Positions 23,953-32,445 of a DNA stretch of 64,000 nt are shown piece by piece. The translations under genes were made by a program, and so were the position numbers. Position 1 is the first letter of the stretch. Each line of letters opens with the position of its first letter. The notes beneath the pieces are model-generated. The model did not search any database, was not told where the DNA came from, and saw only the letters and a program-made list of their open reading frames with translations. The stretch comes from Streptomyces sp. LHD-70 (GTDB taxonomy: Bacteria > Actinomycetota > Actinomycetes > Streptomycetales > Streptomycetaceae). Location of the stretch: NCBI RefSeq assembly GCF_031157275.1, contig NZ_JAVIFW010000001.1, positions 558,001 to 622,000 of the forward strand, in the 5' to 3' direction.

Positions 23953-24933
23953 GTGACCGTAGCCCTGTTCACCCTCGGCGGGACCATCGCGATGGCGGGC
24001 GCCACGGCGGACGAGCGCGGCGGCACTGTCGTCACCCGCCTCACCGGCGCCGACCTGACCGCGGCCGTCCCCGGACTCGACATCCCGCTCGACGTCCACG
24101 ACACCCAGGCCGTCCCCAGCGCCAATCTCACCTTCCGGCACCTCCTCGACCTCGTCGAGCAGGCCTCGAAGGCGCTGCGCGGGGGCGCCCGCGGCGTCGT
24201 CGTCACCCAGGGCACCGACACCCTGGAGGAGAGCGCCTTCCTCATCGACCTGGTGTGGCCGCACCCCGAGCCGTTCGTCCTCACCGGCGCCATGCGCAAC
24301 CCCACCCTCGCGGGCCCCGACGGACCGGCCAACCTGCTCGCCGCAGCCCGCGTCGCCGCCGCGGACGACGCCCGCGAGCTGGGCGCGCTCGTCGTCCTGG
24401 GTGATGAGATCCACGCCGCCCGAGCGGTCCGCAAGACGCACGCCACCAGCACGGCCGCGTTCACGTCCCCCGACACCGGCCCCGTCGGCCACGTCATCGA
24501 GGGCACGCCCCGCATCCTGACCCGCCCGCCCCGCCGCACCCCAATCACCGTCGGCACGGCCGAACCCGCCCGCGTCGCCCTGCACACCGTCACCCTCGAC
24601 GACGACGGCCACGCGCTCACCCGCCTCGGCGAGGACGTCAAGGGCCTGGTCGTCGCGGGCTTCGGCGTGGGGCACGTCCCGGCCGGCCTCGCGCCCGTCC
24701 TCGGTGACCTCGCCACCCGCATCCCGGTCGTCCTCGCCTCCCGCACCGGCGCCGGATCCGTGCTCCGGCACACCTACGGCGCCCCCGGCTCCGAGACCGA
24801 CCTCCAGCGACGCGGCCTCATCAACGCCGGACTCCTCGACCCGTACAAGGCGCGGGTGTTGCTGCGGCTCCTGCTGATGACGGCGGACGTGACGCCGAAG
24901 GACATCGCGGAGACGTTCTCGCGGTACGCCTGA
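23953..24933 (+). CDS. L-asparaginase (type I/II bacterial family)
   Basis: A 326-residue cytoplasmic enzyme that hydrolyses asparagine to aspartate and ammonia. The first active-site motif TLGGTIAM (residues 6-13) supplies the nucleophilic Thr, and the second motif VVVTQGTDTLEESAF (near residues 79-93) supplies the Thr-Asp-Lys region. AHATS-type C-terminal sequence and GVGHVPAGL complete the fold. No signal peptide. The GTG at 23953 has AGGGAACTCC upstream and directly precedes the first motif. Release of ammonia links it functionally to the nearby glutamine synthetase genes, but no GlnR box was seen in its short upstream gap. Confidence 0.94.
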   Translation: MTVALFTLGGTIAMAGATADERGGTVVTRLTGADLTAAVPGLDIPLDVHDTQAVPSANLTFRHLLDLVEQASKALRGGARGVVVTQGTDTLEESAFLIDLVWPHPEPFVLTGAMRNPTLAGPDGPANLLAAARVAAADDARELGALVVLGDEIHAARAVRKTHATSTAAFTSPDTGPVGHVIEGTPRILTRPPRRTPITVGTAEPARVALHTVTLDDDGHALTRLGEDVKGLVVAGFGVGHVPAGLAPVLGDLATRIPVVLASRTGAGSVLRHTYGAPGSETDLQRRGLINAGLLDPYKARVLLRLLLMTADVTPKDIAETFSRYA

Positions 24934-25241
24934 GCCGACGCCTCCCGGCGACTCCTCCCGGCGACTCCTCCTGGCCGAAAACATCCGCCGGAAATGCCCG
25001 AGTCGAGCCCTGGTCCCGTATGTCCGAAGCACCCCGAGGCGTGGCGTGACAAGAGTCGCACTGACCCAGAGACCAGCCGATTCCCCTTGCCCTGTACGGC
25101 CCTTGAACCCGGGGATTACTCATGGGTAGCGCGTAATTTCGCCCGAATTTCCGGCCCACGTGCGGAGATCGTGCGGAGATTCAGTGCGTGCTAGGTTCCC
25201 GTCCGACCGGGGGGTCGACCGCTCGAAGCGAGAGGGAAACC
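24934..25241. other. Intergenic region between asparaginase and MHYT genes (308 bases)
   Basis: It opens with a 13-base duplication (CCTCCCGGCGACT at 24941-24953 and 24954-24966), seven bases after the asparaginase stop. Near the end, GTGCGGAGAT is directly repeated (25160-25169 and 25171-25180). No credible coding frame. The promoter of the MHYT gene should lie in the AT-richer stretch around 25100-25160. Confidence 0.6.
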
Positions 25242-26024
25242 GTGGGTCACATGCACCACATGGACGGTGGCTGGATCACGCCAGTCCTGTCGTACGTCAT
25301 GGCCGTCGTGGGGGCAGCGCTCGGACTGCGCTGCACCGTACGGGCCCTGGCCGCCGGGGGGCGGGCCAAGAGGAACTGGCTGATCACCGCGTCCGCCGCG
25401 ATCGGCGCGGGCATCTGGACGATGCACTTCATCGCGATGCTCGGCTACAAGGTCGAGGGCACACCGATCCGTTACGACATCCCGCTCACCCTGCTGAGCC
25501 TCGCCGTGGCCATCGCCGTCGTCGGCGCGGGCGTCTTCATCGCCGGATACGGCGGGTCCCGCGCCCGCTCCGTCCTCCTCGGCGGCCTCGGCACCGGACT
25601 CGGCGTCGCCGCGATGCACTACATCGGCATGGCCGCCGTGGAACTCAACGGCAGCCTCACGTACGCCCCGACGCTCGTCGCGGCGTCCGTCGTCATCGCC
25701 GTCGTCGCCGCGTCCGCCGCCCTGTGGGCCGCGCTCGCCGTACGCGGACCGGTGATCGCGGCAGTCGCCGCCCTCGTCATGGGTCTGGCCGTGAGCAGCA
25801 TGCACTACACCGGCATGGCCGCGGTCTCCGTCTCCGTACGTGCGAGCACCGAGCCTCTCACCGGCGCCAGCGCGCCCGCGTTCATCCTGCCGCTCGCCGT
25901 TGTGCTCGGCTCGTTCCTCTTCCTGACCTGCGCCTTCGTCGCGCTGTCGCCGACCGCGCGGGAGAGCGCCGAGAACGCGGCCGCGGCCCGTCCGCTGCAC
26001 GAGGTGGAGCTCCCGGCGACCTGA
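25242..26024 (+). CDS. MHYT-domain integral membrane sensor
   Basis: A 260-residue membrane protein with about seven hydrophobic segments. Three copies of the MHYT motif are visible, MHFIAMLG, MHYIGMAA and MHYTGMAA, each near the outer end of a helix. The motif is thought to bind copper and to sense oxygen, CO or NO. In other proteins MHYT domains are fused to GGDEF/EAL or kinase domains; here the domain stands alone. The tail after the last helix is short and has no enzymatic domain. The GTG at 25242 has AGAGGGA about 5 bases upstream. It precedes the conservon by 115 bases on the same strand, so it could be the signal input for it, but that is inference. Confidence 0.9.
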   Translation: MGHMHHMDGGWITPVLSYVMAVVGAALGLRCTVRALAAGGRAKRNWLITASAAIGAGIWTMHFIAMLGYKVEGTPIRYDIPLTLLSLAVAIAVVGAGVFIAGYGGSRARSVLLGGLGTGLGVAAMHYIGMAAVELNGSLTYAPTLVAASVVIAVVAASAALWAALAVRGPVIAAVAALVMGLAVSSMHYTGMAAVSVSVRASTEPLTGASAPAFILPLAVVLGSFLFLTCAFVALSPTARESAENAAAARPLHEVELPAT

Positions 26025-26139
26025 GCGCCGGCGTTCCCTCCCTTCCCTCCCTTCCCTTCCGCACTTTTCCTCAGGGCGTGCCGTCCCCTCGCCCGCTCAA
26101 CTCCCGCACCACCGCGTGCCGCCGAGGAGCCACTCCGTC

Positions 26140-28710
26140 ATGCCCGTACGCCAACCGCTGCCCGAACGGCTGCGCCGCACATCCCCCGGGGCCGAGACCG
26201 CCGGGGCCGAGTCCGCCGGGGCCGAGTTTCTCCGAGGCGAGTCCCCCAGAGGCGAGTCCCTCAGGGGCAAGTCCTTCCGAGCCAAGTCCTTCCGAGCTAA
26301 ATCCTTCCGAGCCAAATCCATCAGAGCCAAGGTCGTCACCCTGCTGACGGTTCCGGTGGTCTCCCTGATGGCGCTCTGGGGTCACGCCGCGGTCACCACC
26401 GCGACCCAGGTCTCGGACGCCGAGCAGCTGAAGCAGGTCAACTCGGCCCTCGTACAGCCCATCTCGGACTTCACCCGCGCCGTCCAGGACGAGCGAGCCG
26501 CCGCCCTCGTCAAGCACACGGCCCGCGACGCCACCGCCCCCGACGCCACCGCCCGCGACGCCACCGCCCGCGACGCCACCGCCCGCGACGCCTACGACGC
26601 GGCCAAGTCCCGTACGGACAAGGCCGCGGCGGCGCTGCGCGCGGGCGTCCACTCCAGCAGCACCGACATCGCGGGCATCGACGCCACCCTGCCCGACCGC
26701 ATCCAGCGGCTGCTCGACAGCGCCGAGACGGTCACCGGACGGCAGGCGGACACCGGTCCCGCCGCGCTCGCCCGCTACAGCACCGCCGTCGACCACGGCT
26801 TCGCCGTCCGCTCCGCGCTCGCCCGCGCCGACCGCACCGGCGCCGCCGCCGACACCCGCGCCGTCCTCGAACTGGCCCGCGCCCGCGAGGCGTTGAGCCG
26901 CCAGCACGCGGTGTACGGGGCCGCGCAGGCCGACGGCACCATGACCGCGGCGCAGTACCGCACCTTCGTCGGCGACGTCGCCCTCCAGCGCGACCTCACC
27001 CGGAGCGCCGCCGCCGACCTCGCGCCCCGCGACGCCGCCGCCTACCGCAAGGTCCTCGACTCCACCTCCGCCACCGACCTGCACACCGCCCAGGACGCCG
27101 TCCTCGACGCCGGTGCCGCCGACGCCGCAGGCGCCGTACCCGCCGAGCGCTGGCGGTCCGCCGCCGGGGACACGCTCGCCGGACTCGACCGCGCCGAGCG
27201 CGCCACCACCGCCCCGGCGGCCTCCGCGGAGCCGTACTCCCTTGCCACCCTGGGCAGTTCGGGCCTCGCCGTGATCCTCGGTCTGCTCGGCGTGGTGCTC
27301 GCCCTGATCCTCTCCGTACGCATCGGGCGCGGCCTCGTCGCCGACCTCACCGGACTCCGCAACCGCGCCCTCGAACTGGCCGCCACCCGCCTGCCCGCCG
27401 CGATGCGCCGCATCCACAACGGCGAGGACGTCGACCTCGACGCCGAGGCGCCGCTCGCGCGCACGCCCGTCCGGGACGAGGTCGGCCAGGTCGGCGCGGC
27501 GCTCACCACCGTGCAGCGCGCCGCCCTGCGCGCCGTCGCGGGCCGCGCCGCCGTCCTCACCGGGGTCTCCGGCGTGTACGTCAGCCTGGCCCGGCGCAGC
27601 CAGGTCCTGCTCCACCGCCAGCTGGAACTCCTCGACACGATGGAGCGCCGCACCGAGAACCCCACCGACCTCGAAGACCTGTTCCGCCTCGACCACTTGA
27701 CGACCCGCATGCGCCGGCACGCGGAGTCCCTCCTCATCCTCTCCGGTTCGGCCCCCGGCCGCGCCTGGCGTAACCCGGTCCCGCTGATCGACGCCGTACG
27801 CGCGGGCATCGCCGAGACCGCCGACATCGACCGGGTCCAGCTGCACGACATCCCGGACCTGCGGCTCGCGGGCTCCGCGGTGGCCGACCTGGTCCACCTC
27901 GTCGCCGAACTCGCCGAGAACGCCGCCCAGTTCTCGCCCCCGCACACGCCTGTGGTGGTACGCGGCGAGGAGGTCGGGGCCGGCGCGGTCCTGGAGATCG
28001 AGGACCGCGGCCTCGGCATGGGCGACGAGGCCCTGGCGGCGGCCAACGAGAAGATCCATGCCCCCGACATCGACCTCCTCGACTCCCGCCAGCTGGGCCT
28101 CTTCGTGGTCAACCGCCTCGCCGACCGCCAGCGCGTGGACGTCACGCTGCGGCGCTCGGTCTACGGCGGCATCACGGCGGTCGTCTTCGTACCGAAGGAA
28201 CTCCTGGAGGCCCCCCACCCGGGCCTGCGCCCGCTGCCGGAACAGCAGCCCGAGCCGCTGCCCGCGCGCACGGAGCGACAGGCGGCGCCGAACGCCCTCC
28301 CGGCGCCGAACGCCCTCCCGGCCCGGCGAGCGAAGCCCCGCCCGGAGCCCGACGAGGCGCCGCAACCCGACCAGACGCCGCAACCCGAACCGGCCTCGGT
28401 CCCTGCCGCACCCCCGCCCCCGCCCCCGCAGCCGACCCCAACTCCCCCCGAAGACGGCCTCCCCCGCCGCGTACGCCAGGCGAACATGGCGCCCGAACTG
28501 CGGGAAGCGGACACCGCGCCGGAACCCGTACGGGAGCTGCCGGGCCGCCGCTCCCCGGAGGCGGCGCGGGCCACCATGGCCTCCCTGCGCTCGGGCCGCC
28601 ACCGCGCCCGCACCGCCCGCGACGCCGCCGTACCGCAGGCACCGCACACTCCGGGCGCCACCGCCCCCCACGGCACCCCCGCCGACGACGAAGGACAAGG
28701 ACCCCGATGA
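26140..28710 (+). CDS. cvnA: Conservon sensor kinase-like protein CvnA (nitrate/sulfite-sensing domain)
   Basis: An 856-residue membrane protein heading a cvnABCD operon. Residues ~17-64 form an unusual run of period-5 repeats ending in SFRAKSFRAKSIRAK just before the first membrane helix (VVTLLTVPVVSLMALWG). An extracellular nitrate/sulfite-sensing-type helical domain follows (with an Ala/Asp repeat ATARDATARDATARD near residue 130-150). A second helix at ~370-394 (SGLAVILGLLGVVLALILS), a HAMP-like linker and a HATPase domain (LVAELAENAAQFSPPHTP, EDRGLGMGDEAL) come next. A Pro-rich tail of ~160 residues ends the protein. The His in LLHRQLELLDTMERR is where a phosphoacceptor would be expected, though the family is divergent. 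The ATG at 26140 has GAGGAG upstream. It overlaps cvnB by four bases. Confidence 0.92.
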   Translation: MPVRQPLPERLRRTSPGAETAGAESAGAEFLRGESPRGESLRGKSFRAKSFRAKSFRAKSIRAKVVTLLTVPVVSLMALWGHAAVTTATQVSDAEQLKQVNSALVQPISDFTRAVQDERAAALVKHTARDATAPDATARDATARDATARDAYDAAKSRTDKAAAALRAGVHSSSTDIAGIDATLPDRIQRLLDSAETVTGRQADTGPAALARYSTAVDHGFAVRSALARADRTGAAADTRAVLELARAREALSRQHAVYGAAQADGTMTAAQYRTFVGDVALQRDLTRSAAADLAPRDAAAYRKVLDSTSATDLHTAQDAVLDAGAADAAGAVPAERWRSAAGDTLAGLDRAERATTAPAASAEPYSLATLGSSGLAVILGLLGVVLALILSVRIGRGLVADLTGLRNRALELAATRLPAAMRRIHNGEDVDLDAEAPLARTPVRDEVGQVGAALTTVQRAALRAVAGRAAVLTGVSGVYVSLARRSQVLLHRQLELLDTMERRTENPTDLEDLFRLDHLTTRMRRHAESLLILSGSAPGRAWRNPVPLIDAVRAGIAETADIDRVQLHDIPDLRLAGSAVADLVHLVAELAENAAQFSPPHTPVVVRGEEVGAGAVLEIEDRGLGMGDEALAAANEKIHAPDIDLLDSRQLGLFVVNRLADRQRVDVTLRRSVYGGITAVVFVPKELLEAPHPGLRPLPEQQPEPLPARTERQAAPNALPAPNALPARRAKPRPEPDEAPQPDQTPQPEPASVPAAPPPPPPQPTPTPPEDGLPRRVRQANMAPELREADTAPEPVRELPGRRSPEAARATMASLRSGRHRARTARDAAVPQAPHTPGATAPHGTPADDEGQGPR

Positions 28711-29159
28711 CCCCGACGTACACCGTCACCAACCTGGGCGACGGAGACCGCTCCGGCGGCGAGGGCCGCGGCGGCGTCGACTGGCTCCTCGACGACCTGG
28801 TGGACCGGGTCGCCGAGGTCCGCCACGCGGTGATGCTCTCCAGCGACGGCCTGTGCGTGGGCGCCTCCACCGGCATGGGCCGCGACGAGTCGGAACGCTT
28901 CTCGGCGATCGCGTCCGGCTTCCACTCCCTGGCCAAGGGCGCGGGCCGGCACTTCGACGCGGGCGGCGTCGTCCAGACGATGGTCGAACTGCAGGGCGGC
29001 TTCCTGTTCGTGGTCGCCGCCGGGGACGGCTCCTGCCTCGCCGTCTTCACGGACGGCCACGCGGACATCGGCCTGGTGGCGTACGAGATGGCCCTCCTGG
29101 TCGACCGCGTACGCGAGCACCTCGGCGTCCCCACCCGCGCGGACGGCGAGACCCCATGA
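28707..29159 (+). CDS. cvnB: Conservon protein CvnB (Roadblock/LC7 domain)
   Basis: A 150-residue cytoplasmic protein of the Roadblock/LC7 family, usually a docking partner for the CvnD GTPase. VDWLLDDLVDRVAEVRHAVM, LSSDGLCVGASTGM and MVELQGGFLFVVAAGDGSCL give the characteristic helix-strand pattern. The start codon overlaps the cvnA stop in an ATGA arrangement (28707-28710), and its own stop overlaps the cvnC start in the same way at 29156-29159. The three genes are therefore translationally coupled. The first ~18 residues (TYTVTNLGDGDRSGGEG) are flexible. In conservons CvnB, C and D form a membrane-bound complex with CvnA. Confidence 0.94.
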   Translation: MTPTYTVTNLGDGDRSGGEGRGGVDWLLDDLVDRVAEVRHAVMLSSDGLCVGASTGMGRDESERFSAIASGFHSLAKGAGRHFDAGGVVQTMVELQGGFLFVVAAGDGSCLAVFTDGHADIGLVAYEMALLVDRVREHLGVPTRADGETP

Positions 29160-29629
29160 CGGACGCACACCCCGGCAACCACCCGGACGCGGACGCACAC
29201 CCCGGCAACCACCCGGGCGCGGACGCCCACCCCGGCCGCCCGGACGCCTGGACCGACCGCTACGACGACGAGGCCGGCCCCCTGGTCCGCCTCTACGCGA
29301 TGACGGCGGGCCGGGCCCGTACCGCGAACGGCGCGGAGCGGGTCGACCTGATGGCGATCGTCCGCGCCCGCCCCGAAGCAGCGCACCCACCCGGCCCGCT
29401 CCCGCCCGAGCAGCGCGACCTCCTCGCGCTCTGCGCCCGCGGCCCGCGCCCCGTCGCGGACCTCGCCTCGGACTCGGGCCTGCCCCTCGGCGTCGTACGC
29501 GTCCTGCTCGGCGACCTCGCCGCGGCCGGCCTGATCGCCATCACCCCGCCCGAAGCCGCCCCGCACACCGGCGCCCGCCCTGACGCCCATCTCCTGCGAG
29601 AAGTGATCCATGGCCTACGAGCACTCTGA
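29156..29629 (+). CDS. cvnC: Conservon protein CvnC (DUF742)
   Basis: A 157-residue DUF742 protein. The conserved core begins with PLVRLYAMTAGRA, a hallmark of this family. It continues with VDLMAIVRAR, LCARGPRPVADLASDSGLPL and GVVRVLLGDLAAAGLI, a winged-helix-like arrangement, and ends HLLREVIHGLRAL. The N-terminal ~35 residues are unusual: ADAHPGNHPDADAHPGNHPG repeats come from a 30-base tandem duplication (about 29160-29240) and are rich in His, Asp and Pro. DUF742 proteins act with the Roadblock and GTPase components; the fold suggests possible DNA or protein contact. The ATG at 29156 overlaps the cvnB stop; the gene overlaps cvnD by 20 bases. Confidence 0.93.
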   Translation: MTDAHPGNHPDADAHPGNHPGADAHPGRPDAWTDRYDDEAGPLVRLYAMTAGRARTANGAERVDLMAIVRARPEAAHPPGPLPPEQRDLLALCARGPRPVADLASDSGLPLGVVRVLLGDLAAAGLIAITPPEAAPHTGARPDAHLLREVIHGLRAL

Positions 29630-30182
29630 CCGCGCCGACTTCACCGCCCTGAAGCTCCTGATCGCCGGCGGCTTCGGCGTCGGGAAGACCACGCTGGTGG
29701 AGTCGGTGAGCGAGATCCGCCCGCTCCGCACGGAGGAACAGCTGACGGAGGCCTCCCGTCCGGTCGACGACCTGCAGGGCGTGGCCACCAAGACCACGAC
29801 GACGGTCGCGATGGACTTCGGCCGCATCACCCTCCGCGACGACCTCGCGCTCTACCTCTTCGGCACCCCGGGCCAGGACCGCTTCTGGTTCGTCTGGGAC
29901 GAGCTGGCCACCGGCTGCCTCGGCGCGGTCGTCCTCGCCGACACCCGCCGCCTGGCGGACTCCTTCCCCGCGGTCGACTACTTCGAGAGCCGCGGCATCC
30001 CCTTCATCGTCGCCGTCAACTGCTTCGACGGCCTGCGCACCCACACCCCCGAAGCCATCGCGGGAGCCCTCGACCTCTCCGCCGAAACGCCCGTAATCCT
30101 CTGCGACGTACGCGACCGGGAATCGGGCAAGGACGTCCTGATCTCCCTGGTGGAGCACGTCCTGAGCCATGTACCGGGCTGA
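29610..30182 (+). CDS. cvnD: Conservon small GTPase CvnD (MglA/Ras-like)
   Basis: A 190-residue Ras-like GTP-binding protein. The P-loop reads AGGFGVGKTTLVESV (about residues 15-29), and the G3 region reads LFGTPGQDRFWF, with Pro-Gly-Gln at the switch II position. The G4 motif is degenerate (NCFDG instead of NKxD), as in other conservon GTPases. DFGRI and ILCDVRDRESGKDVL complete the fold. It is the output or switch of the Cvn complex at the membrane. The start overlaps cvnC. Its stop is the first base triplet of three 9-base repeats (30180-30206) and a strong hairpin follows, so the operon ends here, facing glnA. Confidence 0.95.
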   Translation: MAYEHSDRADFTALKLLIAGGFGVGKTTLVESVSEIRPLRTEEQLTEASRPVDDLQGVATKTTTTVAMDFGRITLRDDLALYLFGTPGQDRFWFVWDELATGCLGAVVLADTRRLADSFPAVDYFESRGIPFIVAVNCFDGLRTHTPEAIAGALDLSAETPVILCDVRDRESGKDVLISLVEHVLSHVPG

Positions 30183-30206
30183 TACAGCTGATATCGCTGA
30201 TACCGC
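30180..30206 (+). repeat. Three 9-base repeats starting on the cvnD stop codon
   Basis: TGATACAGC, TGATATCGC and TGATACCGC lie end to end; the first TGA is the cvnD stop and the other two are in the same frame, giving three in-frame stop codons. Confidence 0.9.
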
Positions 30207-30258
30207 GGACTTGAGGCCGGTGTTCGATGCGGCCGATGTGCGCCACACCGCAACGCGC

Positions 30259-30293
30259 GAGGGCCGCCACCCCGAATCGGGATGGCGGCCCTC
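30259..30293. terminator. Bidirectional terminator between cvnD and glnA
   Basis: GAGGGCCGCCA (30259-30269) and TGGCGGCCCTC (30283-30293) pair perfectly, and the loop can pair further (CCCGA with TCGGG). It lies between convergent genes and can end both transcripts. Confidence 0.9.
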
Positions 30294-30310
30294 AGTGGCG
30301 CAGGCGCGGC

Positions 30311-31720
30311 TTAGAGGTCGAAGTACAGCTCGAACTCGTGCGGGTGCGGGCGCAGCTGGATCGGGGCGATCTCGTTCGTGCGCTTGTAGTCGATCCACGT
30401 CTCGATCAGGTCGGACGTGAAGACGCCGCCCTGCTGCAGGTACTCGTTGTCCGCCTCCAGGGCGTCGAGGACCGCGGGGAGCGAGGTCGGGACCTGCTGG
30501 ACGTTGGCGTGCTCCTCGGGAGCGAGCTCGTACAGGTCCTTGTCGATCGGCTCGGCCGGCTCGATCTTGTTCTTGACGCCGTCCAGGCCGGCGAGCAGCA
30601 GCGCCGAGAAGGCCAGGTACGGGTTGGAGGACGGGTCCGGCGCACGGAACTCGACGCGCTTGGCCTTCGGGTTCGAGCCGGTGATCGGGATACGCATGGC
30701 CGCGGAGCGGTTGCGCTGCGAGTACACCATGTTGACCGGGGCCTCGAAGCCGGGCACCAGGCGGTGGTACGAGTTCACCGTCGGGTTGGTGAACGCGAGC
30801 AGCGACGGGGCGTGCTTGAGGATGCCGCCGATGTAGTAGCGGGCGGTGTCCGAGAGGCCCGCGTAGCCCTGCTCGTCGTAGAAGAGCGGGTTGCCGCCGG
30901 ACCACAGCGACTGGTGGACGTGCATGCCCGAGCCGTTGTCACCGAAGATCGGCTTCGGCATGAAGGTCGCGGTCTTGCCGTTGCGCCAGGCGACGTTCTT
31001 CACGATGTACTTGAAGAGCATCAGGTCGTCGGCCGCGGCGAGCAGCGTGTTGAACTTGTAGTTGATCTCGGCCTGGCCGGCCGTGCCCACCTCGTGGTGC
31101 TGGCGCTCGACCTGCAGGCCGGAGTTCTCCAGCTCCAGGGAGATCTCCGAGCGCAGGTCGGCGAAGTGGTCGACCGGCGGGGCGGGGAAGTAGCCGCCCT
31201 TGTAACGGACCTTGTAGCCGCGGTTGTTCTCCTCCGCACCGGTGTTCCAGGCGCCGGCCTCGGAGTCGATGTGGTAGAAGCCCTGGTTCGCGGAGGTCTC
31301 GAAGCGGACCGAGTCGAACACGTAGAACTCGGCCTCGGGGCCGAAGTACGCGGTGTCGGCGATACCGGTCGACGCGAGGTACGCCTCGGCCTTCTTCGCG
31401 ATGTTGCGCGGGTCACGGCTGTACTGCTCGCCCGTGATCGGGTCGTGGATGAAGAAGTTGATGTTCAGCGTCTTGTCGCGGCGGAAGGGGTCCACGCGAG
31501 CCGTCGAAAGGTCGGCGCGCAGCGCCATGTCCGACTCGTGGATGGCCTGGAAGCCGCGGATCGACGAGCCGTCGAAGGCCAGCTCCTCGGACGGGTCGAA
31601 CGCCGTCGCCGGGATCGTGAAGTGCTGCATCACGCCCGGGAGGTCGCAGAACCTGACGTCGACCATCTTGACGTCATTGTCCTTGATGAACTTCTTGGCA
31701 TCGTCGGCGTTCTGGAACAT
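30311..31720 (-). CDS. glnA: Glutamine synthetase type I
   Basis: A 469-residue dodecameric-type glutamine synthetase, the main ammonia-assimilating enzyme. It starts [20 protein letters not shown] and contains the metal/ATP-site segments [18 protein letters not shown]-type [19 protein letters not shown], the catalytic [11 protein letters not shown], and GGLKHAPS-like [20 protein letters not shown]. Counting from the C-terminus, Tyr397 lies in [11 protein letters not shown], the adenylylation site of GlnE (gene at the left end of the window). The ATG at 31720 has a near-perfect AGGAGG six bases upstream. A GlnR box is at 31821-31858. It ends at a bidirectional terminator shared with cvnD. Confidence 0.99.
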   Translation of the reverse strand: MFQNADDAKKFIKDNDVKMVDVRFCDLPGVMQHFTIPATAFDPSEELAFDGSSIRGFQAIHESDMALRADLSTARVDPFRRDKTLNINFFIHDPITGEQYSRDPRNIAKKAEAYLASTGIADTAYFGPEAEFYVFDSVRFETSANQGFYHIDSEAGAWNTGAEENNRGYKVRYKGGYFPAPPVDHFADLRSEISLELENSGLQVERQHHEVGTAGQAEINYKFNTLLAAADDLMLFKYIVKNVAWRNGKTATFMPKPIFGDNGSGMHVHQSLWSGGNPLFYDEQGYAGLSDTARYYIGGILKHAPSLLAFTNPTVNSYHRLVPGFEAPVNMVYSQRNRSAAMRIPITGSNPKAKRVEFRAPDPSSNPYLAFSALLLAGLDGVKNKIEPAEPIDKDLYELAPEEHANVQQVPTSLPAVLDALEADNEYLQQGGVFTSDLIETWIDYKRTNEIAPIQLRPHPHEFELYFDL

Positions 31721-31820
31721 CCGGCTCCTCCTACTCCCGGTCCGGGGTGGAGCCGGGGATGTCTCGCTTGAGTGCGGCCAGTGCGGTGGCACACGCTGGT
31801 CCTGACCATAAGGACGGGGG

Positions 31821-31858
31821 ATTTCTCAAGCATGACCCATTTGTTTCGTCGAAGTTAA
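31821..31858 (-). promoter_or_regulatory. GlnR box upstream of glnA
   Basis: On the minus strand: TTAAC, 6 bases, GAAAC, 6 bases, GTCAT, 6 bases, GAAAT, a near-consensus pair of GlnR a/b half-sites. It ends 101 bases before the glnA ATG. GlnR and PhoP are known to act at such sites upstream of glnA in Streptomyces; the match here is read directly from the sequence. Confidence 0.9.
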
Positions 31859-31931
31859 CCGAACGACGAGCCGCGCGCTCATCCACGACCCGGCCTCCGG
31901 GGTGCGAAAGGGGGCGCAGTACCGTGGACGG

Positions 31932-32399
31932 GTGGACAACAGACAGGCAATCGGATCGTGGCTCTCCGGCCCCCGCCAGGCGGCCGAGGACATGGGCGCC
32001 GACTTCGGTTACCGGGGCCAGCAGCTGGGTCTGCCCGAGGAGGGCCCCGGCGCCATCGCCCCGCTCGGCCGCCGCTTCGGAGCGGTCGTCGTCGACTGGG
32101 CCGGGTGCATGCTCATCGCATACGGCCTCTTCGCTCAGGGCAACCAGCAGACGATGGGCAATTGGGCCCTCGGCATCTTCCTCGTCCTGAGCGTGCTCAC
32201 CGTCGGCACGGTCGGCTCCACCCCGGGCAAGCGCCTGTTCGGCCTGCGCGTGGTCGCCGAGAACGGCGGCCGCCTGGGCCTCGGCCGCGTACTGCTCCGC
32301 AGCCTGCTCCTGTGCCTCGCCATCCCGGCCCTGATCTGGGACCGCGACGGCCGCGGCCTCCACGACCGCCTGGCCAAGGCGATCCAGGTCCGCATCTGA
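31932..32399 (+). CDS. RDD-family membrane protein
   Basis: A 155-residue membrane protein. The first ~45 residues are cytoplasmic (DNRQAIGSWLSGPRQAAEDM, then GYRGQQLGLPEEG). APLGRRFGAVVVDWAGCMLI begins the RDD domain with its Arg and Asp in the first helix, and the second helix follows (WALGIFLVLSVLTVG). TPGKRLFGLRVV is the usual cytoplasmic loop of this family, and IWDRDGRGLHDRLAKAIQV carries the last conserved Asp-Arg region. RDD proteins are thought to transport ions or small solutes, but this one is not assigned. The GTG at 31932 fits the usual N-terminus, although its ribosome site is weak. Divergent from glnA, it lies beside DUF4191 as in other streptomycetes (from memory). Confidence 0.88.
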   Translation: MDNRQAIGSWLSGPRQAAEDMGADFGYRGQQLGLPEEGPGAIAPLGRRFGAVVVDWAGCMLIAYGLFAQGNQQTMGNWALGIFLVLSVLTVGTVGSTPGKRLFGLRVVAENGGRLGLGRVLLRSLLLCLAIPALIWDRDGRGLHDRLAKAIQVRI

Positions 32400-32445
32400 A
32401 TCCAGCCCGTCCGGCGCTCGCGTTCCGGCCCGGCGGGGGCCAATT

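Noticed and set aside
26140-30182. Novel signalling system
   Set aside because: The four-gene set is a standard conservon (CvnA kinase-like, Roadblock, DUF742, GTPase); only its repeats are unusual.
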